Positions 1 to 9,624 of a stretch of DNA of 26,834 nt are shown one piece after another. The position numbers were made by a program, and so were the translations under genes. Positions within the stretch are counted from its first letter, which is position 1. Every line of letters starts with the position of its first letter. Below the pieces are notes generated by a model. It saw only the letters and a list, made by a program, of their open reading frames with translations, had not been told where the DNA came from and made no database searches. This DNA is from Podochytrium sp. JEL0797 (taxonomy: Eukaryota; Chytridiomycota; Chytridiomycetes; Chytridiales; Chytriomycetaceae): contig JADGJG010000264.1 of the NCBI GenBank assembly GCA_027596195.1, positions 1-26,834 on the forward strand. The letters are read 5' to 3'.

Positions 1-101
1 ACGGGGGGGGTCCGAGTCAATAGTAATGAAACGGGTGGGGGGTTTGGTTGGAAACGCGGTTTTTACTGTTCAATTTTTTGGTTTTTAAAACATATAATTC
101 T

Positions 102-118
102 CCCCCCCCCCCCCCCCC
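102..118. repeat. C homopolymer inside an intron
   Basis: A run of 17 C lies upstream of the acceptor at 153-155. It falls in what appears to be the last part of an intron of the STIL-like gene. Runs like this recur in introns here, for example C11 at 12594-12604. Confidence 0.8.
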
Positions 119-155
119 AATGAATATGAATTCTTACCTTTTTTTTTGGCATCAG

Positions 156-2125
156 GAACACGACCACAAATTCAAACTGTTGGGAGACTCCAACAAGGTC
201 CTCCTTCCTCAGGAGGACGAGTCGAATTCAGGTGCCACTGGCGACAACGACATTGTGTGTGTTCTAGACCTGGTCGCGATGGATGTTTTGAAGGAACCTG
301 GGTTGATTCAGGCACTTGAGAGTGTATACGATTTGTAAGCACACACCCCCGCCCCCCCTTTGGAAACCCTAAAATCAATGGTTTCCGTATTTACAGACGC
401 GTCGTTGAACCCGAACCCGAGCCCGCACCCATTCCCCCTAGTCCAAAAGAATCCCCCGCTCCCCCACCCACCCAACCCACCCAAGACGAGGACCCCCACC
501 ACGACACTGATTCCGATTCTGAAGCCAACATGTCGCTCCACCCCACCCCCTCACCACCCCCCATCCCCGCCACACCCCCACAAGCACCCATCCCCCCACT
601 CCAATTCCAAAACCCAACCAGCACCTCCACACCACCCAACGGAATGGACCCGTTCCAACACCTCATGCAACAGCAACAAACGCAAATGTACATGATGCTG
701 ATGCAACGGCAATATGAAATGATGATGGCGTTGGCAAGCAATGCGACGCCTTCGAATGTCGCTGTGTTTGGACAGTCTTTGAGCGGGATGGGGTCACCGA
801 TTGGATCGAACTTTGGGGCGGTTTCGGGGAATGGATCGAACACACCTGTTGGTGCAGGGACGGCGGTGTCTGTGCAGAGGAATGATTCTGGCGGTGGTGG
901 TGGATCTACGAGTCAATCTGGAAACGTGTCAACATCCACCAACACGAGTTGCACCCAACCACCCACCATGTGCACGATTGGGACCAACACGTCTTTGATT
1001 TTTGATGCATCGGTTCGTGCGACTCTTTGTGTCGTTTCTGAATGTGGTTCCTGGATTAACCCGCAAAACATGCAGATGTTTTCGAAAAAGCAACCGGTAC
1101 CAACTGCACCTCACCTCCCGAGCCCAAATCGTGATCCCGTCAACACCAGCACCACGAGCCTCCTCCAAACTACTTCGCCGACTCCTCACCCCGAAAGCCC
1201 GCCACCACACCCACCACACTCCACCCCCGCATCCCTCAACAACATCAGCACCATCACGACCCCTGCAAAGCCGTCACCGCATCGACTGATATCAGACATT
1301 TCTCCGCCCCTCGACACGGGAACAAACTATAAACCGTTGTACACGTTCGAAACGATCCCAATGCAGAGTTTTTTGGATCAGACGAGTATGAATCCTGGAC
1401 GCGTCGAGCAGCAGCATCCGGTGCGGAGGGGTGGTGGTGGGGATTGGAACCGAGGTGGAGGAAGTGAAAGTGGGGGAGGGAGGAGGAAGCCGCCGGTGTA
1501 TCCTGGTGGTGGTGGTGGTGGTGGGGGTAACGGAGTTGGAGAACGAGTGGATACTACCACCACGGCAGGTGATGGAAAAGCGGGGATGACCACGAGTCCA
1601 CCTCGTTTATCAAAACGAGAGACGAGTGGTTGCAATGTTTCCCAACATCAGCACGTGTATGATGCTCCCGCACGAGTGAGTGGAGTTGGAGGAATGGTGG
1701 GCACCACATCACGCGAACGAGTACGACCGGCAGCGGCGGGATCCATCGTGGATTCACAAATGATGCTTTCGTTGGATTTATCGGGGATCGAAAACAACGA
1801 GTTGATTGGGGAAGATGCGACTTTTGAGGAGGCTGTTGTGAGTGAGGTGGAGGATGAGCGGACGAGGGAGTTGATTGCGCAGTTGGTGGAGAATGCGGAG
1901 CAGTCGTTTATATTTCGGGATGTGGAGGATGAAGAGGAGGTGGGTGGGGAGAGGCGGGGGGGAAAGGAAGAGGTTGTGGGGAGGATAGGTTTGCGGAGTG
2001 GAAATGAAGGGCGGGATAGTTTTGTTGAGAAGGGTGGGAGGGGTGGATTTGATGATGTGTCGGTGACGCGGGAGCAGTTTTCGAAAGCGACGCTTGAGTA
2101 TTTAACGAAATATGGATTGAATTAA
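156..2125 (+). CDS. STIL/Ana2/SAS-5-like centriole duplication protein, 5' end missing
   Basis: Three exons are visible: 156-334, 397-1012 and 1076-2125. The introns are 335-396 (gtaagc...ttacag) and a probable in-frame 63-nt intron at 1013-1075 (gttcgt...atgcag). The first visible exon follows an acceptor at 153-155, so the start lies outside the window; about 614 residues are present. The protein has an ordered N-terminal piece, an acidic proline-rich linker, a Met/Gln-rich short coiled coil (near 650-730, beginning DPFQHLMQQQQ), a conserved patch CTIGTNTSLIF, long low-complexity Gly/Ser/Pro stretches, and ends in EQFSKATLEYLTKYGLN. A short coiled coil followed far downstream by a terminal S-x-AT-x-x-Y-L-x-x-YGL block is the plan of STIL/Ana2, where the C-terminal STAN motif binds SAS-6 during centriole assembly. 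The family call rests on this architecture and on motif resemblance from memory. The alternative is an unrelated disordered protein. Confidence 0.6.
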
Positions 2126-2288
2126 TCGAAGAGGGGGGGATAATATATTTGAAGATCGTGGTAGGGAATAATTAGTGAAGACCCACGAAATCATCACGCA
2201 ATCTCCTTCCGATCTCCAATTAAATGTTCAAATTCAAACTACTTGGGTCCAAGTGAGTGTTGTCTCTGGCAGTTGGATTTCTTGGTTG

Positions 2289-5200
2289 ATGAAGCGAGTG
2301 ATCAATAGAAGACGAGAAAACAGTCGGACTTCTTCTTCAGCGACACCCGTTCCGACTTCTTTTCCCATGGCACCCACTTTACGCACTTCTGCTACAGCAA
2401 TCTGCATTGTGTGTGACTCTGCGATTTGGCTTAGCCTTGTGCCTGGTTCGTTTGATTCGAAAGACACTTTGGACACACCAAACGACACACCAAACGACAC
2501 TCGAAACAACGACACTCAACACGCCCTCTTCAACACACTCGATGCCTCGCAACACTTTCTCCGCGCTGTGGCGGCGGCATCGCCAACCTGTGCGCGGTGC
2601 CGCGATGCGCAACTTGTGGCACTCGTGGGTGCGTCTGGATCCGGCAAAAGCGCGCTGCTCAACGTGGCTGCAGGGTGCACGCCCACGTCGCGCTTCGTGA
2701 GCAGCGGCGCGCAAGAAATCGCGTTTGCGAACGAAGTGTCGCGCGTGTCTGCCCTCGCGGCCTCAACGACCCAGTTTCCCGTCTTTTTCAGACGTGGCCT
2801 CCTCCTCTTCGCTGACTGTCCCGGCTTTGGCGACAACCGCGGCGGTGCCCTTGAATTCCTGCAGAGCTGTGTCTTGAAGCGCATCCTCGAACGACAAAAC
2901 ACAAAAGTGGTTCTCGTCAAGTCCCTCAACGCCGACCGTGACATGTCCTTTCTGCACATGCTCGACTCGGGCCTCATGACCCCTTCCTCTTGCATGCTGG
3001 TCCTCACAAAGGCAAAGCCAAAAGCCTCGACCCAGTGGCACGACTATCTCGACGCGTCTGTGGACCCCGCCCTGAAACTCAGGCTGCAAAAGAAATTCGC
3101 GTCCCCTCATTCACTGCCATGTGTCAAAATGCTCCAACCCGAATTCTACCAAAACCTCCAACGCGACCTCTCCTCCACATTCCTCCCCTCATTCCACTCC
3201 GCGTTATCGAAACTGACTCCCTGCGCCCCATTATCAATGATCGATGCCTCCCCAACCATCCAAAAGTTTGCCCACGACAGCATCAAACTCCTTCGCTCGT
3301 TGATCGAAATCGAATTGAGCGTGCGACTTGAGCTCTCCTTTTTGACATACCAGTTCCAACCGTACAACATTTCCATCATCAAAACACTGCTCTGCAGCAC
3401 ATTCGCGACCCCTGAACCGATCGTGCGCGCATTCAGGATGCTTGGAATGTTGGAAGACAGCGACGACGACTCCGACAACCAGCAAGACTTGTTGACAAAG
3501 TACGTCAACTATTGGGCTCTCTTTCACGACGCGAAGCTAGTTCAAGAGGTAACCACGAACGCTCGCGTTCAGATTCATAGTCCTGTATTCCCTTTTGATC
3601 GCGCGCCTACCGTCCCGTCTCACCCACACACACCCACACACACAAAACCTCAAGGAATCACTCACCTGCGGCAACTTCATCCACCCCACAATCACCTCCA
3701 AACTCTCCCTCACAACCTCCACCCCCCTCTCCCTCCGCATCGAAATACCCCCAGACATGCCACTGCACGCCAAACTCCTCCTCTGGACAGAAACGCGCGA
3801 AACATTTCACCTCGAGTACGTGAGTTACAAGGGACAGCTGCAAGTCCTCCTTGCGAAAGCTTCGCGTGCAGGTGATCGACATGGGGTGGCTGTTTCGGAG
3901 GCGAAGCGACTTATTGCGTATCGGTTGGAGAGGTGTGGGTGCATGGAAGAAGCATGGTGTCACGTTGCCAGGGCGTTACAACAAGTAATGAACAAGCCGC
4001 GGGAGGAATCCGACGCGTCACGAAGAAATGGAGACGAAATGGAGATGGACATGTTGAGCCAAGGTGGCACCCCCTTTCCGAAAGAGAAGGACTGGGATTT
4101 TGAGTTCCTCGGAAAACTGATGGATGAACACGCGTTACGCGAGTTGTTGAAACTGGGGCTTGAGAATCGCGGGAGTATTGGGAATATGATCATGTTGTTG
4201 GGTGGGGTTGGAGCGACGGGGGCTGCAGCCGCCATCGAAGGGGTAACCGGGATGATTGCCGGTGGTGCTTCCCGAGCTGGGGTTGCGATTGAGTTGGGGT
4301 CTTCGGCTGTAATGGTTGCGGGGACGTTAGCGACGGTATTGGCGGTTGCGGCGGTAGCGAATTTCGTGTATGTGCGGGGACAGCAGCAGAAGCAGTTGAA
4401 CGAGGGGGGAGTGATTGGGTTAGATTTTTCAGAGTATGGGCTTGAGAAGGTTGTGTGGAAGACGGCTTTGGAGTATTTGGAGGGTTGTGCAGAACCGGAG
4501 GAAGGTTTGAGATTTTTTCTGTTTTGATGTGTTCGATTTTTGTCCGTCTCACTCGGTTTTGGTTTTAGTTTCCGCGGCCATTATCAAGATTGATTCACTG
4601 TTCCGGGTGTATGAGGAGAAATTCTCCTGGGACCTAGTGCAAAAGTAAATTTCAATACCCTCCATTTGTCAATTTCCGCCTCACCCTTTTTTGCATTCCC
4701 AGACGCCGCTTGATCGACGTTCGCTTCTCCGAAATGAAAGACACCCCGCAAGACTCCAACGACACAAAATCCATCGTGAAAAGCTGGGTCAACGTTGTCT
4801 CTACCAACCAAAAACTCATGCACTCCATCATCAGCAAACTCAAGGGCCGCGCCAAATCCGTCTCGGGGTGCAGCTTTCTCGAACACTCACTAGTAGAAGA
4901 GTTCCGCTTCTTCCCTGTAACAGCCGCATGCTGTCGGTACCTCTCACCCTCAGGTGCCAAACGATGCACCCACTGCAACTCCTACTTCCACGATTCACCC
5001 TCCAACAAGCAATGCTTAGTCGAATCGCGCGCGGTTCTCTGCAAAGACCGTATGGGGAACCCAGACCAAAACAAATCAACCAGTGTCCAAGTCTTTTTCT
5101 ACGACGACAAATCGTTCCCAGTAGTCGAATGGTCCCGCCTCCCCTCCACCCAAAAACGCACCGCCATCCACCTCTCCTCCGCAATCTACTCCTCCCCCTC

Positions 5201-5975
5201 CCAAAAACTCCACAACATGACCACAACCTTGCACAAACCCCACAACATCCTCTACTCCATCACCCTCCTCAACTCCATCGCCTACGTCGTATTCCGGGGC
5301 ACAGAACCAACCTCTACCCAAAACTGGCTCACAAACGCAACCTTTGCCCTCACCGAATACTCTTCCTGCACCTTCCACAGCGGATACTTCCGAATCTGTC
5401 AGGATCTCCTCGACCCAATCTGGCAACGCATCCTCGACCTTTCATGCACGCAGGTTGTTTTCACGGGACACAGCCTTGGCGGTTCGTTGGCACACACTCT
5501 CCACCTCCTCTGTCTCCTCACGAAATTCGAAACAACAACGTTACCCTTGATTTCGATTGGGTTCGGGTCCCCACCCCCCTTTGGAAAGAAAACGCTCGAT
5601 TTTTTCCAAGAGAATGGGATCCATGGGCGATTCATCACGTTCGCGAATCAAGGCGATCCAGTCCCAATGGCCATGAAAGCTGTAGAGTTTTTTGAACGGA
5701 AAGTGTTGACGTCTTCCCCCGTTTCGCCAGACGTGAAAACTGCACTTCAAGTTGCGGCATTTGTGCCGAAAATCATGAGCGCCGCGTATGCGTATTGCGG
5801 GACGTATGTCTTTTTTGAGGGTGGTGGGAAACTGGGGGGTGGGGAGCAAGCCGTGTTGGGGACACATGAGGCTGTGGAGAGGTGGATGGGTTTAACGCGG
5901 TTAGAAGATTGTGCAGTGGAGAGACACGGGGTTGGGTTTTATGAGAGGTTTGTGGAGGATTGGTATCCAGTGTGA
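2289..5975 (+). CDS. P-loop GTPase fused to a class 3 lipase
   Basis: Exons are 2289-3548, 3655-4504, 4569-4644 and 4703-5975, with phases agreeing at all three junctions (0, 1, 2). The product is about 1152 aa; ATG 2367 is an alternative start giving 1126 aa. Near residue 113 is a Walker A/G1 motif GASGSGKSALL, near 176 a G3-like DCPGFGDNRG, and then LVLTKAK, where the usual Asp of G4 is Lys. Residues about 595-660 form a Gly/Ala-rich hydrophobic stretch that could insert in or associate with membranes. The C-terminal part holds a Cys cluster (CCRYLSPSGAKRCTHC) and an alpha/beta-hydrolase lipase_3 domain with nucleophile GHSLGGS near residue 984, Asp in NQGDPVPM near 1044, and a candidate His in GTHEAVERWM. 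The lipase could be mistaken for a separate gene starting at 4734. However, the 76-nt exon 4569-4644 continues the reading frame from the GTPase exon into it. The donor at 4505 (gtttga) is the weakest junction. Substrate is unknown; a GTP-regulated membrane lipid hydrolase is inference. Confidence 0.72.
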
Positions 5976-6040
5976 AAAATAAAAAGCGTTCGGGCGCTCG
6001 GAATCCGACCGCCTCCCCCCCAAAAAAAACAGAACTCCCA

Positions 6041-6156
6041 AGCCGTTGCGGCGTGTACGCTTCGAGAGTGGGGGGATTCGAGCAAGCCATTTTAGAAACA
6101 CATGACGTGGTGGAGAAGTGGATGCAAGTAAAGCGGTTAGGCGAGTGTGGCAGTTA
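6041..6156 (+). pseudogene. Degenerate copy of the lipase gene's C-terminal segment
   Basis: The stretch can be read as CGVY...GGFEQAILETHDVVEKWM...KRLGECGS. This parallels CGTYVFF...GGGEQAVLGTHEAVERWM...TRLEDCAV in the lipase tail at about 5797-5920. Nucleotide similarity is also visible, e.g. gagcaagcc followed by acacatga. It starts 66 bp beyond the lipase stop and ends at a TAA (6156-6158). It has no start codon or catalytic Ser, so it is a relic of a tandem duplication rather than a gene. Confidence 0.7.
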
Positions 6157-6350
6157 AATTATAAGTGGTTTAAAAAAGTGTAAAAAATTATTAAGAGTGT
6201 GTGTGTGTCCGCAATTTATTGTTGTTATTGTTTATCCTTCTATCTTTATATCTTACATTTTAGGAATCCTCAAATAAACTGGACATCAAATGGGATTCAC
6301 CAGGCATCACTGCCACCAGTTGCTTGAGGAGAATCCCCCTCTCTCTCTCT

Positions 6351-6412
6351 TGACCTTGAAACAGGACTTCAAGTATCTGCATTCGTGCCTAAAATCATGA
6401 GCGCTGCGTACA
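6351..6412 (+). pseudogene. Second lipase-derived relic, from just upstream in the parent
   Basis: The sequence reads TGLQVSAFVPKIMSAAY, against TALQVAAFVPKIMSAAY in the parent lipase at 5738-5790. The shared 14-mer aaaatcatgagcgc flanks only silent or single-base changes. It lies downstream of the relic at 6041-6156, although in the parent its source lies upstream. The two relics therefore come from more than one copy or were rearranged. Synonymous differences suggest a period of constraint before decay. Confidence 0.7.
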
Positions 6413-7003
6413 CTGAGAGTGGCGGGTTTATTATAGATGCGCAAGAATTCATTTTACGGGCTAATTGAATAGTGTGCCGCGTTGGAAATATGCTGTGTGA
6501 TATTGCGCCTCGTCAGGCCGAAGCCAGAATCAAGAATATGATAGGCGTCAGATTGCGCTGCAACATGATTTGAACATGTGAACAGTAACGGAAGATTCGG
6601 ACCAAAAAAAAATTTTCTTCCCGGCTTTTCGGCGATTCCAGTTCCATTGTTGATGTTTCCTCAACTCTCTCCTTCTTGCAAATAATGTAAAATGGTTTAT
6701 ATTAATGCTTGGAATTGGCCGATTTGGTTGCGTTTTCAGCGAGAAAATGGGTCAGGCACAGTGACGTGCCCACACCAACACACTTCTTCGAACCCGAGCA
6801 AGTTCCCAACCGTGCAGAAACCACACTTTTTTTGTAGTCGCTTTCTCCAAACCCATCCAAAACGATTAGAAGACTAACATATTAATTTTTCAGATTTTTC
6901 GAAGCCAATTTGGATGAGAAAAAAGAAATTGGTTTTTTTAAAACGTCAAGTTTGACGCGAATTTGTGGCAAATTTGGCAACGAAAAAAATTGTATATTTC
7001 CCA
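6413..7003. other. AT-rich intergenic stretch with no supported gene
   Basis: No reading frame here has family motifs or good splice structure. A 61-codon open frame at 6692-6877 looks like chance. A short GT microsatellite (about 6197-6208) and a CT run (about 6340-6351) sit just upstream, in the interval around the lipase relics. Confidence 0.5.
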
Positions 7004-7256
7004 TCAAGCAACAGCATCATCATCTTCCGAGTCGTCTTCTTCCAAAGTATATGGCTTCGGATTTGCGATTTGTTGAAGCCATTCTTGGTGTGTGTCGACA
7101 AACTTCATCACATCAAACTCTTGCACTTTCTCTGGCGAAATATCCTCAAGCACAGCATTCTCCTGAACAATGGCTTCAACCAACCTCTCAACAGAATATC
7201 CACGCACTCGATTGCGGGCCACAAAGTTTACAGAGAAGTTTCGGAGACGAACGAGT
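7004..7256 (-). pseudogene. Orphan terminal exon of an unrecognised gene, antisense to the VID27 relic
   Basis: On the minus strand an 83-codon frame runs from 7255 to a TGA at 7004-7006. It includes NFSVNFVARNRVRGYSVERL, a helical middle (ENAVLEDISPEKVQEF) and an acidic end (EEDDSEDDDAVA). Codon use and composition look like real protein. It is preceded by a plausible 3' splice site (ttttcatcgtcag, AG at 7258-7257). Upstream on this strand there is only the antisense of VID27-derived sequence, so no matching 5' exons are present. I do not recognise the family. It is most simply the 3' end of a gene left by a rearrangement; an overlapping antisense gene cannot be excluded. Confidence 0.5.
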
Positions 7257-8444
7257 CTGACGATGAAAATGATGAGGAAGAGGAGGAGGGGGTGGTGGAT
7301 GCCAGTGAGCACGAGGGAGAAGAGGAGGAGGAGGAGGTGGACGCCAGTGAGGATGAAGACACCCAGGACAGCTTTGCCAAGGCGGGCAAAACTTGACAGT
7401 CGGACATGGAAACCATTCGTTCGTTACGAAAGGAAATAAGGTTGGAGTACTGGGGCACACGGACGCGGACTCCATGAAGCTCAGCGCTATGTTAGACATC
7501 CTGGTTAATGCTGACCAAAATGTTGTTGTACAACCAGGACTGCAGCATGGTGCTAATGGAGCCCAACCAGGAGCATATTTTGCACCTCATGGATTTAAAT
7601 GTAGGCAAGGTTGTGGAGACGTGGATGATGGACCCGATTATTCCTTTGGCGGAGATTCTGCCCACTACCAAGAACGGCAATGCGTCGGCGGCCACCAATC
7701 TGGTTTTGGAATGAACCACAACGGCATCTTCCAATTGGACCCACGTTCGAAGGAAAAGATGGAGGTGACCACGACGGCGAGTGGAATGTTGGCAGTCGGA
7801 AGCTTAAAGGGTAGCATTAGCTTGTATAACGACTTGGAGAAGAAGGCGAAGACGGAGCTGTCTGGATTGGGAGACGATATTATTGGAATTGACACGACGG
7901 AGAGTGGTAAATGGATTGTTGCTACTTGCGAAACGCACGTGCTGCTCGTGTGCACAGAGGCGAAGGATGCGAAGGATGTGAACAAGGCAACGTTCAGTGG
8001 GTTCAACTAGAGTCTGGGTGATCAAAAGCCGATTCCGATTAGACTGCAGTTGAGGGCAGAGCATGTCGCGTATATGGGTGGGTCTGTGAGTGTCACGCCG
8101 GCGAGGTTCAATACGAGCGATGGATTGGCTGGGTTTGAGGAGACGAGTATTGTCACGAGTACTGGGCGTTTGTGAGTTTTTTCTTCTTAACGCTTGGGTT
8201 ACTCACAATTGTTCTTCGCTCCCAGCGTTGTGACGTGGAACTTCCGTCGCGTGGAGGAAGTAAACTCAACGACTACACTATCAAGGAATACACCAACGAC
8301 ATGGTGGCGGACAACTTCAAGATTGGCAGCGACGGCACTATCGTTGCGCTTCCCGAGAGTTTGCACATAGTTAAGAGCGCGGAACTGCAGAAGCCAGCAA
8401 AATCTCTCAAGAGCCGCTCGTCGATTGTGGACTCTCCGTTCTGA
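7247..8444 (+). pseudogene. VID27: VID27-like gene remnant, 5'-truncated with several frameshifts
   Basis: The acidic linker and C-terminal beta-propeller of VID27 are recognisable but split over frames. Pieces in order are an acidic run to a stop at 7394-7396; then LTVGHGNHSFVTKGNKVGVL; then KMLLYNQDCSMVLMEPNQ with DLNVGKVVETW; then LDPRSKEKMEV, GMLAVGSLKGSISLYN and GLGDDIIGIDTTESGKWI; then TPARFN and SIVTSTG. After a 54-nt intron at 8172-8225 come VVTWNFRRVEE and KLNDYTIKEYTNDMVADNF to TGA 8442-8444. Breaks are near 7388-7396, 7500-7520, 7680-7712 and 8259-8262 (a missing G would restore the local match), plus an in-frame TAG at 8008-8010. The N-terminal half is absent. In yeast, VID27 is a poorly understood cytoplasmic protein linked to vacuolar import and degradation. 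Family call strong; non-function likely unless the indels are sequence errors. Confidence 0.82.
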
Positions 8445-8544
8445 GTTTCGGGTTGGCTGTTTTTTTGGTTTTTCCAACGCGTGAATCCTTCATATTATTA
8501 AAGTATTATCAAACAAAGCTTTTGAACGAATACATTTTATTCCC

Positions 8545-9484
8545 TTATTTGCGATGCTTCTTGAACGCGTCGACAAGAGACATTCGGTTCTGCACAATCT
8601 CAACTTTGCATTGCGCGTCTTGCGATTGAATGAGCTTCGCCAGATCTGCAACCTCCTGTAATGCGGAGATATCCGTACTTTTAACTCGTGCCACTCAATC
8701 TCAGCCACGTCGATTTCGAATTACCTGGGCTCGATCAATGGGAACACAAACGCAGCCGTCGATATCGGCAACGATAATGTCGCCCTCGTTCACCACCAAA
8801 GGATACGCGGTGCTGTATTTCGCTTGAGTTTGCATCGCCTCCCAATAGTCAAAAATCAAAACAAAAAACACTCAACTCGGAAGCAAGCGTGACAGAGCCG
8901 CCCACTTGCACACACTTGGCATATCCCCCAGCACCCAACACACTTCCCGCCCCACTGGTGGCAATCACGGGAAACACTTTTTCATTCTCCCAGACCTGCG
9001 GGGAGATTCGCCGAAATAAACGCGCGCGTCAGCGATGCCACGGGTTTGCTGACAAAATGAAACAAGGGCTAATACACACACCTCGTTCATGTCGCGCACG
9101 CGACCATCGACGACAGCACCAGCAGCACCAATAGCTACAGCCCTGGCACACAACAGACCCCCAAAGTAGGCATTGGGGTTCCCGGGAACACCCGAAACCA
9201 CAAGCACGTCGCCCTTCTGCAGCGAGTCGATGGGGTTTGTAGATGCAGCGGGCGTGGGAGCCGAAGCATGGGCGTAGGCAGCCTACCAATGAATGAGTTG
9301 GGTTGGAGCGAGACAGCAAGATGCTTACCACGTGGGCTTGACCAATCAGATAGGTCTTGGCTTGCAGAGGAGACGCAGGGCCAGGAGAAACTACACGAGC
9401 ATTGTGCAGGAAGCGTGTGCCAAGGCCAAGGCGGACCATTGCATCAGCAAGATCGCAAGACGGAATTCCGGCGACATGTTGCAT
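8545..9484 (-). CDS. RraA-family (HMG/CHA aldolase-like) protein
   Basis: Five exons read on the minus strand: 9484-9329, 9282-9082, 8995-8872, 8822-8725 and 8655-8545. Introns are 46, 86, 49 and 69 nt, and all phases agree. The product is 229 aa, the usual size for fungal RraA-like proteins. It starts MQHVAGIPSCDLADAMVRLG, the N-terminal helix of the family. The core is GDVLVVSG...GGLLCARAVAIGAAGAVVDGRVRD; the Gly-rich loop and the Asp-Gly-x-x-Arg-Asp end are the metal/substrate-binding signature. A later block VNEGDIIVADIDGCVCVP is also typical. Relatives include 4-hydroxy-4-methyl-2-oxoglutarate/oxaloacetate lyases and the bacterial RNase E inhibitor RraA; in fungi the aldolase/decarboxylase role is more likely. 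No targeting signal is evident. The third intron donor (gtgttt at 8871) is the least certain junction. It lies tail-to-tail with the VID27 relic and is divergent from the RlmN-like gene. Confidence 0.85.
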
Positions 9485-9624
9485 TTTTTTTAATCTCTGA
9501 TTTTGTTGTTCTTTTTTACTTTCACTTTGGGGTTAAATGAAGGGTGTATTCAACGCGACTTCGAGGACATAACCCTTCCTTGACCTCATTGAACACAATT
9601 CGCGAAGCAAAAAAAAGAAAGAAA

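Noticed and set aside
391..843. Gly/Trp-rich minus-strand open frames opposite the STIL-like gene
   Set aside because: They are antisense to proline-rich coding sequence and have no independent motif or splice support.
2224..2397. Short first exon at ATG 2224 with gtgagt donor at 2253 for the GTPase-lipase gene
   Set aside because: The exon would end in phase 2 while the acceptor at 2397 needs phase 1.
4691..5695. 334-codon plus-strand open frame rich in His, Pro and Arg
   Set aside because: It is the shifted frame of the lipase exon and lacks family motifs; the lipase frame holds GHSLGG.
4734..5975. Separate lipase gene starting at ATG 4734
   Set aside because: Coding-quality sequence continues upstream through exon 4569-4644 and matches phase with the GTPase exon, so a fused gene explains more.
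6692..6877. 61-codon open frame in the AT-rich gap
   Set aside because: No motif, no conserved composition and no splice context.
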